NCBI GenBank assembly: GCA_022710245.1
Contig: JAKLHH010000413.1
Location: 1-6,821 of the forward strand
Source: Myxococcota bacterium
Lineage (GTDB): Bacteria > Myxococcota > Polyangia > GCA-2747355 > JAKLHH01
Length of the DNA stretch: 6,821 nucleotides
Direction of reading: 5' to 3'
Part shown: positions 1 through 5,746 of the stretch, in pieces
Layout: every line of letters starts with the position of its first letter
Numbering within the stretch: the stretch's first letter is position 1
The notes under the pieces: generated by a model
The model's database searches: none
Told to the model about the DNA's origin: nothing
What the model saw: the letters and a program-made list of their open reading frames with translations, nothing else
Program-made: the position numbers and the translations under genes

Positions 1-1
1 G

Positions 2-805
2 CTGCACCAGTCGCGCTCGCGCGACTTCCGGCCAGTCCCGCTCGGGCTGACCGTCACCATCCGCGGCCGTCAGGACGTGCGCGAGCTGCAGGCCGCGAAC
101 GTGGTCGCGACCATCCCGGGCCGCAGCGCGAGCCGGATCGTGCTCAGCGCGCACCTCGATCACCTCGGTCGCCGGAGCGGCGGCGGCGGCGGGGACGACA
201 TCTTCAACGGCGCGATCGACAACGGGGCGGCGGTGGCGGCGATGCTGCTGGCCGGCCGTGAGCTGGCGCGGCGCCCCCCGCCGCGGCACACCATCTTGCT
301 CCTGGGCGCCCAGGCCGAGGAGGCTGGGCTCCTCGGCAGCCGCTACTTCGTGCGCAGCCCCGAGCGCGGCGAGGTGGTCGCCAACCTGAACTTCGAATCG
401 ACGCCGGTCTGGGAGCGAGCGGGCAGCCTGATGGGCGTCGGGGCGCGCTTCTCCACGCTAACCGACGGGCTCGCCGCCGTGGCCCGCGAGATGGGCCTGG
501 GTGTCTCCGAGTTCTCCCTCGTCGAGCAAGGCTTCTACTACCGCTCCGACCAGTTCGCGTTCGCGCAGGCGGGGATTCCAGCGATGTGGATCAGCGCGGG
601 CGAGGACGACGCCTCTGGACGGCGCCGCTACTCGGCGTACTGGAAGACCGACTACCACACCGTCAAGGACGAGCACCACGCCGACTGGCCCCTCGGGGGT
701 CTGCTGCAAACGGTCGAGGCCGCGGTCCGGCTCGTCGAGCGGATCGATCGCGACCCGGCGCCGCCGCGGTGGAAGGGTCAGCCGCCGTTCCCGATGACGC
801 GCTGA
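2..805 (+). CDS. M28 family zinc metallopeptidase, 5'-truncated by window edge
   Basis: This is a co-catalytic di-zinc exopeptidase of the M28 family (aminopeptidase S/Y-like), which typically removes N-terminal amino acids from peptides. The frame is open from base 2, so the N-terminus lies outside the window; a GTG at 77 is only an internal codon. Counting from that codon, the M28 ligand series reads in order: His26 in AHLDHLG, bridging Asp48 in NGAIDNGAA, catalytic Glu81 and zinc ligand Glu82 in AEEAGLLGS, Glu107 in NLNFES where many members have Asp, and His194 in DYHTVKD. SDQFAFAQAGIPA (157-169) is the usual segment before the last ligand. A Gly-rich loop (residues 35-39) sits between the first two ligands. 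The stop is TGA at 803-805, and the gene converges on the transposase 32 bp away. Subfamily, substrate and any signal peptide or PA domain cannot be judged. The family call is secure. Confidence 0.93.
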   Translation: MHQSRSRDFRPVPLGLTVTIRGRQDVRELQAANVVATIPGRSASRIVLSAHLDHLGRRSGGGGGDDIFNGAIDNGAAVAAMLLAGRELARRPPPRHTILLLGAQAEEAGLLGSRYFVRSPERGEVVANLNFESTPVWERAGSLMGVGARFSTLTDGLAAVAREMGLGVSEFSLVEQGFYYRSDQFAFAQAGIPAMWISAGEDDASGRRRYSAYWKTDYHTVKDEHHADWPLGGLLQTVEAAVRLVERIDRDPAPPRWKGQPPFPMTR

Positions 806-837
806 CCCGGCCCGCGCTCCCGCGCCTGATCACGTGG

Positions 838-1785
838 CTAGGCCCAGCCTGGACAGTGCCCCGGCGCTCCTGACGTACCGTCGAGGAGCCGCGGCGGGCC
901 TGAGGGGTGGCAGTTGACGCCGTGGTAGACGCGGAGGGCGTAAGTCCCTGCGGGGAAGAAGGTGTCGCGGAGGCCTGCGCGGAAGAGAAGCAGCGCTCGA
1001 CGGTACTCTGCACGGAACTCACGGAGGCGGCGCGTCGCCTGCTTGATCCACTCGCGCGGGCCAGCGAACAGAGGGCGAAGCCTCCCGACGACGGCGGGCG
1101 TGGTGGGCTTCGCGAACGGACTGGTGGCCAGGACCTGCTCGGCTCCGGAGCAGCGACGGCCCTCGGCGGCCCTCTCGAGCCGCAGCTCGTTCTGCTTCTG
1201 ACGAACCGCCTCGGCGACCAGCTCGGCCCACTCGGCGTCGCTGAGGTGCGCGAAGGCTGAGGGCCGCTCTATCGTGAGCGTCATCTGCTCGGGAGCCTTG
1301 CCGCCGCGACGGAAGAACAGCGACGGACGCCAGGCGACGACCGGCACGGAACGGGGCCCAAGCCACAGGCCTGGCCAGGTGCTGCTGTCCTCGACGAGAC
1401 CAGCGCGGGTGGGGTTGGTGAGGGTGTAGACGATGTACCTCAGGATGTCGTCCGCCGTGCTGAGCTCGACGGGGTTGGACGGCCCAGGCGCCCAGAGGGC
1501 CTCAGAGCGACCATGCAAGACGTTCACGCACTTTGAGGTGAAGAGACAGACCCAGTGCATGAAGGCCGGGAGGCGCCCCTTCCTGTCCGTCACCACCGCG
1601 TGGAGGTGGTTGCCGAGGACGCAGATCGCGTGGATGCGGACGCCCGTGAGGAAGGCGGCCACCGCGAAGCAGTAGAGGAAGATGCCGTTGAGCACGCCGT
1701 CCGGTCGCAGCAGGAACTGCCGCTGACTGCATCGGCGGGTGATGAGATAGGTCTTGTTGGGCTCGACGGGTCTGGGTTGCGCCAT
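838..1785 (-). CDS. REP-associated-type tyrosine transposase (HUH, Y1 family)
   Basis: This is a 315-residue HUH/Y1 transposase related to the IS200/IS605 and RAYT group, which nicks single-stranded DNA through a tyrosine. N-terminal landmarks are TYLITRRCSQRQFLLRP (residues 12-28) and the HUH pair His60-Leu61-His62 in LGNHLHAVVTD. The candidate catalytic tyrosine is Tyr117 or Tyr120 in LRYIVYTLTNPTRAGLV, a block shared by RAYT-type proteins. The C-terminal half carries WPGLW, an RRGGKAPE-like segment and a final FPAGTYALRVYHG motif. From memory, this arrangement is common in myxobacterial single-copy copies of the family. I chose ATG 1785 because family similarity begins at that residue; the frame stays open to a GTG at 1887, adding 34 unsupported residues. 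No internal stop or frameshift is seen. No accessory tnpB, cargo gene or clear terminal hairpins are visible, so it may be an immobile or domesticated copy. It lies downstream of the thioredoxin-fold gene on the same strand. Confidence 0.88.
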   Translation of the reverse strand: MAQPRPVEPNKTYLITRRCSQRQFLLRPDGVLNGIFLYCFAVAAFLTGVRIHAICVLGNHLHAVVTDRKGRLPAFMHWVCLFTSKCVNVLHGRSEALWAPGPSNPVELSTADDILRYIVYTLTNPTRAGLVEDSSTWPGLWLGPRSVPVVAWRPSLFFRRGGKAPEQMTLTIERPSAFAHLSDAEWAELVAEAVRQKQNELRLERAAEGRRCSGAEQVLATSPFAKPTTPAVVGRLRPLFAGPREWIKQATRRLREFRAEYRRALLLFRAGLRDTFFPAGTYALRVYHGVNCHPSGPPRLLDGTSGAPGHCPGWA

Positions 1786-1798
1786 GCGCGCGTGCAAC

Positions 1799-1814
1799 AG
1801 CACCTCGCGTGCCA
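1799..1814 (-). promoter_or_regulatory. possible sigma-54 (-24/-12) element upstream of the transposase
   Basis: On the minus strand the sequence TGGCACGCGAGGTGCT matches the sigma-54 consensus TGGCACGrNNNTTGCw at 13 of the 14 bases other than the unrestricted ones minus one further mismatch (R8 is C and T12 is G). The GG and GC doublets have the required spacing. Initiation about 12 bases downstream would leave only a few bases before ATG 1785, so the transcript would be nearly leaderless. No enhancer site was identified. In such GC-rich DNA the match may be chance, so this is a weak call. Confidence 0.22.
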
Positions 1815-1905
1815 CGACCGTCGACGCCGGAACTCCAGCTGTTTGGCAGCCCCGAAACGCCCTCGCATCCGGCCACCGGTCCGGCACGTCCGACCTGCCG
1901 GACGA

Positions 1906-2011
1906 GGCAACGAACCAGGTTGATGCGGCAACGAACCAGGTTGATGAGGTGGATGGATGAGGTGAGGTCGAGGCAACGAACCAGGTTGATGAGGTGGATG
2001 GATGAGGTGAG
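1906..2011 (+). repeat. intergenic direct-repeat cluster (20-bp core x3, 40-bp unit x2)
   Basis: The core GGCAACGAACCAGGTTGATG occurs three times without mismatch, at 1906-1925, 1927-1946 and 1972-1991. The second and third copies are each followed by an identical 20-bp extension AGGTGGATGGATGAGGTGAG (1947-1966 and 1992-2011). This gives two perfect 40-bp units at a 45-bp period, and the first copy is a core-only unit one base ahead. The core contains the near-palindrome AACCAGGTT. The cluster begins about 120 bp upstream of the transposase start and ends three bases before the stop codon of the thioredoxin-fold gene. It could be a minisatellite or a family of dispersed short repeats. Spacers of 1 and 25 bp rule out a CRISPR array. 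Confidence 0.93.
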
Positions 2012-2014
2012 CGG

Positions 2015-2608
2015 TCAGCCGCCGTGCTCGGGGGTGGGCTGACCCTGAGCGCGCGGCTGCCCGCCGAGCGCGGCCAGGACCTCGGCGAGGCGCTGGTAGC
2101 CGGACGCGGTCGGCGGGCCCTGGTGGCGCCAGCGGATCACCGAGTCCGCCCCGAGGACGAGGAGGGTCGGCTCGTCGCCCTTCGGAATGCCGAAGAGGTC
2201 GGCGAAGGTGGTCTTCCACTCGAGGAGCGCGCGTCCACGCAGGTTGTCGGGCACGAACTCCTTCACCATCCGCAGCACCAGCGTGCGAGGGAGGTACCAG
2301 GACTTGTCGACGACGATGACCTGGTAGACGGGGAGCTTGAGCCTGTGTCGCGCCAGCATCCCGAGCACCCAGTCGCGGCAGGGCGGGGCGGCCTTGCGTG
2401 AGCGGCCCACCACCAGGATCGCAGGCTTGCCGCGCAGCTGTTGACTGGAGAAGGCGCCGCCATTCAGCGGCTCGAGCTGGAACGCCGGCGCCAGGTCACC
2501 GGCCCGGCCGCGAGCAAGGCCCGCGAGAGGCCAGGCAGCCAGCAGCGCCGCGGTGATGAGCCAGAGCGGCACGAGTCCGAGCGGCCATCTCCCTGCTCGG
2601 GCTGGCAC
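2015..2608 (-). CDS. exported thioredoxin-fold protein, YtfJ-like, lacking CxxC
   Basis: This encodes a 197-residue protein with an Arg-containing N-terminus, one hydrophobic stretch (about residues 10-30, LGLVPLWLITAALLAAWPLAG) that acts as a signal peptide or anchor, and a thioredoxin/peroxiredoxin-like domain. The domain opens with GDLAPAFQLEPLNGG and LRGKPAILVVGRS. It then has a KAAPPC segment where thioredoxins carry WCPPC, so the nucleophilic cysteine is absent and only the second is kept. The layout (GRS after the second strand, VYQVIVVDKSW, LLEWKTTFADLFGI, PTLLVLGADSVIRW, C-terminal helix) resembles the periplasmic protein YtfJ, which also has a signal peptide and similar length. A classical disulfide-reductase role is therefore unlikely. 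I chose GTG 2608 because it gives a clean export signal and AGGTGA lies 10 bases upstream. The frame stays open to ATG 2842, which has GAGG 10 bases upstream and would add 78 Ala/Pro/Thr-rich residues, but codon use there is unlike the rest. Fold fairly sure, start and role unsure. Confidence 0.72.
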   Translation of the reverse strand: MPARAGRWPLGLVPLWLITAALLAAWPLAGLARGRAGDLAPAFQLEPLNGGAFSSQQLRGKPAILVVGRSRKAAPPCRDWVLGMLARHRLKLPVYQVIVVDKSWYLPRTLVLRMVKEFVPDNLRGRALLEWKTTFADLFGIPKGDEPTLLVLGADSVIRWRHQGPPTASGYQRLAEVLAALGGQPRAQGQPTPEHGG

Positions 2609-2639
2609 CCCGAGAGGGTCACCTGCCGCTGGGGCCGCT

Positions 2640-2783
2640 GTTGCTGGAGCTGCTGCTGTTGCTGGAGCTGCTGCTGTTGCTGGAGCTGCTGCTGTTGCTG
2701 GAGCTGCTGCTGTTGCTGGAGCTGGAGCTGTTGCTGGAGCTGCTGCTGTTGCTGGAGCTGGAGCTGTTGCTGGAGCTGGAGCT
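2640..2783 (-). repeat. 18-bp minisatellite, eight head-to-tail copies
   Basis: On the plus strand the 18-bp unit GTTGCTGGAGCTGCTGCT starts at 2640, 2658, 2676, 2694, 2712, 2730, 2748 and 2766 with no indels. Units 5, 7 and 8 carry GGAGCT in place of the last six bases. A diverged GCTGCTG-rich tail continues to about 2830. All six frames are open. On the minus strand they read Ala/Pro/Thr (the frame of the thioredoxin-fold gene), Gln/Leu, or Ser/Asn. The unit length is a multiple of three, so copy-number change would not alter frame. The Ala/Pro/Thr frame uses almost only A or T at third positions, unlike the neighbouring genes. The Gln frame, open from GTG 2874, and the Ser frame use G or C. 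The coding status is therefore undecided. Confidence 0.95.
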
Positions 2784-2920
2784 GCTGCTGCTTGGGCTGC
2801 TGCCGGCGCCGCTGCTGCGGGCGCTGCTGCTCGTCGATGCATCCGATCCGAACCTCGTCAAGGGCGTCGCGCACGATGTGTCTGATCCACTAATCATGTC
2901 ATGCGCACGGAGTCCAGCCC

Positions 2921-2940
2921 AGGTGCGATCAGGTGCGATC
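2921..2940. repeat. tandem 10-bp direct repeat AGGTGCGATC
   Basis: AGGTGCGATC is present twice back to back (2921-2930 and 2931-2940), followed by GGTGGAGG. A ten-base exact tandem at one helical turn could be a regulator binding site for the minus-strand gene downstream, or a simple duplication. There is no direct evidence for either. Confidence 0.6.
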
Positions 2941-2954
2941 GGTGGAGGCGACAC

Positions 2955-2978
2955 GGTCGTCGCGTCTTCGCGACCACC
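2955..2978. other. hairpin with TCTT loop next to a 10-bp palindrome
   Basis: GGTCGTCGCG (2955-2964) pairs with CGCGACCACC (2969-2978) around a TCTT loop, with nine of ten positions matched. The perfect palindrome CTCGCGCGAG follows at 2979-2988. No T-run follows on either strand, so this is not a standard intrinsic terminator. It may be an operator or a structured leader, or a product of high GC. Confidence 0.4.
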
Positions 2979-3001
2979 CTCGCGCGAGCGCGGTGCGTGA
3001 G

Positions 3002-3024
3002 GGACTCGAGCTGCCCGCGAGTCC
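3002..3024. other. 7-bp inverted repeat GGACTCG/CGAGTCC
   Basis: GGACTCG (3002-3008) and CGAGTCC (3018-3024) are perfect inverted copies separated by nine bases. The spacing suits an operator half-site pair or a small hairpin. There is no adjoining T-tract. It lies roughly 180-200 bp ahead of the cupin-like start. Confidence 0.35.
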
Positions 3025-3193
3025 AGGTCCAGTGCTCACCCGCGGGATTGGTCGTCGCGGGACACGGACGGCGCTCGAGGTCATGCTCCACGGTGGCCTC
3101 ACCAGGGGCTGGTGTAAAGGCGCGGCGTTGTGCGACAGTCCCCGTTGCACGAGCTCCGCCGCGCGGCCAGACTATCCGCGCGAGTGGGCGTGC

Positions 3194-3199
3194 GGAGGG
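3194..3199 (+). promoter_or_regulatory. ribosome binding site deciding the cupin-like start
   Basis: GGAGGG lies five bases ahead of ATG 3205. It is the reason for preferring this start over the in-frame GTG at 3130, which has no comparable site and whose extra 25 codons include the rare AGA, CTA and TTA-type codons near it. Confidence 0.5.
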
Positions 3200-3204
3200 T
3201 GGCG

Positions 3205-3417
3205 ATGTTAACCAAGTTCCGGGGGGAAGACTGGCGAGGGACCTGGGGGTACGTGATCGAGGGGACGATCCGCATCCGCTACCGCGACCACGAGGAGGTC
3301 GTCCGGGCCGGGGAGGTCTTCCGCTGCGCCCGGGCCGCGGCGGTGCTGGGCGAGGGCGCTCGCTACCTGGAGTTCGTCACGGCCCCCGAAGGGGAGGTCG
3401 TGGTCGAGGCCCTCTGA
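3205..3417 (+). CDS. short cupin-like protein, probably truncated or degenerate
   Basis: This is a 70-residue open frame with one cupin-like core: WGYVIEGTIRIRYRDHEEVVRAGEVF (residues 14-39) has the pattern of the beta-barrel motif in small cupins (GYVLxGxxxVRYADxEExxxAGDxxY), and ARYLEFVTA fits the strand after it. Related proteins as I remember them are about 100-120 residues, with a Cys/His-containing segment before WGYV and a PPGH segment after the AGD turn. Here those positions read EDWRGT and RCARAAAV, so the usual metal-binding histidines are missing and about 40 N-terminal residues are absent. It may be a decayed copy, or its 5' part may be lost by a frameshift between about 3000 and 3204. 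The stop TGA at 3415 is ten bases from the stop of the convergent TPR gene. The fold is a moderate call, the function unknown. Confidence 0.55.
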   Translation: MLTKFRGEDWRGTWGYVIEGTIRIRYRDHEEVVRAGEVFRCARAAAVLGEGARYLEFVTAPEGEVVVEAL

Positions 3418-3427
3418 CGCCCGCCGC

Positions 3428-5686
3428 TCACGGCTGGACCAGCGTCAGGGTCAGCGTGGACTCCTCGTCACTCATCCCCGGCCGCAGGCACCAGCGCCGC
3501 GTCGCGTCCTGCATGCAGGACACGAGCTCGGGCTGCCAGCCCCCCTGGAGCGGCGCGGGCCGGGACCGCATGATCCGCCCCGAGGGAGCCACCTCGAGCG
3601 TGAGCCGCAGGGCGGCCGGGCCGCGCGGGGCTCCGGATCGTTCCGCGCACTCGAGGAAGGCTGGCTCCAGCGAGTCCTGGTAGAAGCGCGGCGAGGGGAG
3701 CTGGAGAGGCGACGGGCCAGGCGCGGAGCGCATCGCGAGGGTGTCCCACTGAACGAGGGGACTCTCCAAGGTCCCCCTCGACCCCGTCAGGCGCGGGTCG
3801 CCCGTCGCGGGACTCTTCGACCCGGCCCGCGGCTCACCCGTCGCGGGACTCTTCGCGCTGGGCACGCGCGGGTCACCCATCGCCGGACTCTTCGACCCGG
3901 TCCGCGGCTCACCCGTCGTGGGACTCCGGTCCGCACGAGCGCGGATCATCGCCTCGCCGAGGCGGGCCTCGAGGACGTAGGGGCTGTGCCGGTGCTCCTC
4001 TCGCCAGCGGCGGTAGCCCGCGGCGGCGGCGGCGAGGTCCGCGTCGCGCTGGCGGCGAGCCTCGTCGCTGGTCGGTCGCGCCCCGACCGCCATCCTGTGG
4101 CGGAGCAGCACGGCGAAGAGCGAGGCCTGCTCCGCGAGGCGTCCGCCCGCGGCGAGCACCTCGGGGCGCCCCTGGCTCGCGCGCCACCAGGCGCCGCCCG
4201 GCCCGTAGCGACGGCGGAGCGTCTCGGCCGCGGCCATCGCCGCCTCGAAGGACCGCTCACGCAGGCGGGCGAAGACCTCCTGACGCTGCAGCACCGGGTT
4301 CTCGGGGTGTGTGGGCCAGTGCTGCTGCAAGAGCTCGAGCGTCTTGCACGCGCCGGTGAAGCTCGTCTCGTCGAGCTGCAGGGCGACGAGCGCGCGATAG
4401 ACCTCGCGCACGTGGGGCTCGGCGAGGCGGCCGCGGTAGCGCTCCTCGAGGCGCAGCGCGCCGGCCAGGGGGCGGTCCCAGCCCTCGTCCTCGACCGCCA
4501 CTGCGAGGAAGTCGACGGCCGCGCGGTGGAGCGGGCTCGCGGCAGGCGTCGCGGCCGCGACCTGGTCGAAGCCGTCGGCGGCCGACGCGAGCCGGTCCAG
4601 ACGGAAGTGGGTCCAGGCGAGGAGGTAGCGGGCGGGCAGGTGCAGGCGGCTCCTCGCCGGCGCCAGCGCGAGGGCGCGCTGCAGGGAGGCCTCCGCCTCG
4701 GGGAGACGCGAGCTCGCCAGCTCCTCGCGCGCGAGGCGCAGCCAGGCCTCGGCGAGGATCCCACCCGGGCCACGGTCCTCGCGTCCCGGCGGGGCGCTCT
4801 GCGCCTGGCGCGGTGTGCAGGCGAGGATGGTGTCGCCGCGCTCGCAGGCGAGCTCGAGGAGAGCCCGCGTCCCCTCGTCGCCGCGGTCCGAGGCGAGGAG
4901 CAGCGTCCCCAGGAGGAGCCGCACGCTGTCGCGTCGCCGGCCGGCGGGCGCACGCTCGACGAGGCGCCGGAGGACCTGGACCGTGGCCTCATGACTCGCC
5001 CGCGGGACGGGACCGCTGCTCTCGCCGCTGCTCGCGCCGTCGCGGACCTGCTCGTCGTGGAGCTCCAGCAGGCGGGTCGCGGCGCGGGCCTCGTGGCGGA
5101 GCGTGGCCGCGGCGAGCGCCTCGAGCTCCTCGGCGGCGAGCCGCTCGCGGCGCGGCCAGAGGAGGGCGTGGACTCGCTCCCAGGCGGCCTGCTCCTCACG
5201 GTCGGCGCGGCGCAGCTCGGGGGCGAGGCGCGCCTCGAGGGCCACGCGCCCCTGCTCGTGCTGGCGGCTCGCCCTGCCGACCGAGGCCTCGAAGGCGCGG
5301 CGGTAGGCGGGGACCCGCTTGCCCAGGTGGCGGTCGAGGGCGGTCCAGAACGCCACCGGCCGCGGCTCGAGCAGGTCCTGCCAGCGCCGGGCGTGCTCGG
5401 CGAGCGCGGCCTGGCGTGCCCCGCGCAGCGCGACGAGACGCCGCGAGGCCTGGACGGCTGCGCGCGCGACCGGCGCGCTCGGGACCGGGAGCTCAGGCCG
5501 CGGGAGCACCACCCAGAGCTGCGGCTTGACCAGCCTCCCGGGGTTGGCGAGCGAGTGGAGGACGAAGATCTTCTTGCGCGGCTGCGAGGCCGACGCCTTC
5601 TTCTTCGTGGCCGGCGCCTTCTTCGCCTCCGCCGAGCCAGGGAGCAACCCGAGGAGGACGCAGACCAGCACGGTTCGGGACAGCAT
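3428..5686 (-). CDS. exported TPR-repeat protein with AgmX/PglI-like C-terminal domain
   Basis: This 752-residue protein begins with a type I signal peptide (MLSRTVLVCVLLGLLPGSAEA, cleavage after about residue 21) and a Lys/Ala/Ser-rich stretch to about 40. Residues about 70-220 are Arg/Glu/Ala-rich and helical, possibly coiled coil. Residues about 255-560 carry TPR-like helical pairs, for example AEAWLRLAREELASSRLPEA with LQRALALAPARSRLHLPARY, and AGALRLEERYRGRLAEP. Residues about 585-632 are a repetitive SPATGEPR linker. The last 61 residues (LRLTLEVAPSGRI, then SCMQDATRRWCLRPG) match the AgmX/PglI C-terminal pattern, a TonB-C-like module seen in myxobacterial envelope and motility proteins. 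I chose ATG 5686 because GAGGA lies seven bases upstream and the signal peptide starts there; GTG 5722 would add 12 residues. Probably periplasmic or outer-membrane-associated scaffold, but no specific complex can be assigned. Divergent from the lipoprotein gene. Confidence 0.87.
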   Translation of the reverse strand: MLSRTVLVCVLLGLLPGSAEAKKAPATKKKASASQPRKKIFVLHSLANPGRLVKPQLWVVLPRPELPVPSAPVARAAVQASRRLVALRGARQAALAEHARRWQDLLEPRPVAFWTALDRHLGKRVPAYRRAFEASVGRASRQHEQGRVALEARLAPELRRADREEQAAWERVHALLWPRRERLAAEELEALAAATLRHEARAATRLLELHDEQVRDGASSGESSGPVPRASHEATVQVLRRLVERAPAGRRRDSVRLLLGTLLLASDRGDEGTRALLELACERGDTILACTPRQAQSAPPGREDRGPGGILAEAWLRLAREELASSRLPEAEASLQRALALAPARSRLHLPARYLLAWTHFRLDRLASAADGFDQVAAATPAASPLHRAAVDFLAVAVEDEGWDRPLAGALRLEERYRGRLAEPHVREVYRALVALQLDETSFTGACKTLELLQQHWPTHPENPVLQRQEVFARLRERSFEAAMAAAETLRRRYGPGGAWWRASQGRPEVLAAGGRLAEQASLFAVLLRHRMAVGARPTSDEARRQRDADLAAAAAGYRRWREEHRHSPYVLEARLGEAMIRARADRSPTTGEPRTGSKSPAMGDPRVPSAKSPATGEPRAGSKSPATGDPRLTGSRGTLESPLVQWDTLAMRSAPGPSPLQLPSPRFYQDSLEPAFLECAERSGAPRGPAALRLTLEVAPSGRIMRSRPAPLQGGWQPELVSCMQDATRRWCLRPGMSDEESTLTLTLVQP
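3792..3926 (-). repeat. coding minisatellite encoding SP(A/T)(T/M)G(E/D)PR repeats
   Basis: Four copies of a 24-bp core start at 3792, 3828, 3867 and 3903. They are separated by spacers of 12, 15 and 12 bp, so the periods are 36, 39 and 36 bp. On the minus strand each core encodes SPATGEPR or a variant (SPTTGEPR, SPAMGDPR, SPATGDPR), and the spacers encode short GSK or SAK-type links. Every step is a multiple of three, so copy-number change keeps the TPR protein in frame. The array forms a flexible linker between the TPR region and the C-terminal domain. Confidence 0.92.
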
Positions 5687-5693
5687 GAGGGGA

Positions 5694-5698
5694 TCCTC
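5694..5698 (-). promoter_or_regulatory. ribosome binding site of the TPR/AgmX gene
   Basis: GAGGA on the minus strand, seven bases before ATG 5686. It supports this ATG over the upstream in-frame start at 5722. Confidence 0.55.
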
Positions 5699-5746
5699 GG
5701 CTGGATCCGAGGCGGGCGTCAACGCGGTCCCGCCAACACCGCCCGC

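Larger units (their letters stand above)
2843..3204. other. intergenic stretch with no convincing gene
   Basis: Short open frames exist on both strands, but none shows a recognisable protein motif or neighbour-like codon use. What can be seen is a tandem 10-bp repeat, two hairpins and a 10-bp palindrome (listed separately), plus the word GGTCGTCGCG twice, at 2955-2964 and 3050-3059. The left end holds the first codons of two alternative upstream frames for the thioredoxin-fold gene (GTG 2874 in the Gln frame) and would carry that gene's promoter. The right end should carry the promoter of the cupin-like gene, and possibly decayed N-terminal coding sequence for it. No clear -35/-10 pair was found. 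Confidence 0.6.

Noticed and set aside
1754..1960. A small plus-strand frame ending in an ATNQVDAATNQVDEVDG repeat.
   Set aside because: It is antisense to the transposase, and its repetitive end is only the translation of the 20-bp direct repeats.
838..2011. A complete mobile element with defined ends around the transposase.
   Set aside because: No terminal inverted repeats, target-site duplication, tnpB or matching hairpin pair could be found on both sides. The 1906-2011 repeats have no counterpart near 806-838.
2955..2978. An intrinsic terminator at the TCTT-loop hairpin.
   Set aside because: No T-tract follows the stem on either strand, and no gene ends just before it.
2641..3000. A plus-strand frame encoding a Leu/Glu-rich repeat protein, plus a Cys/Trp-rich frame in the same place.
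   Set aside because: These are readings of the 18-bp minisatellite. The non-repeat flanks have no protein-like features, and no ribosome binding site precedes the start.
2901..3683. A 260-codon plus-strand frame crossing the gene-free stretch, the cupin-like gene and the end of the TPR gene.
   Set aside because: It is Arg/Gly/Ser-rich without motifs, overlaps better-supported frames on both strands, and has no ribosome binding site.
3946..5199. A 417-codon minus-strand open frame overlapping the TPR gene.
   Set aside because: Its product is almost entirely Arg, Ser, Pro and Ala, the usual shadow of a GC-rich gene. The overlapping frame has a signal peptide, TPR helices and a recognisable C-terminal domain.
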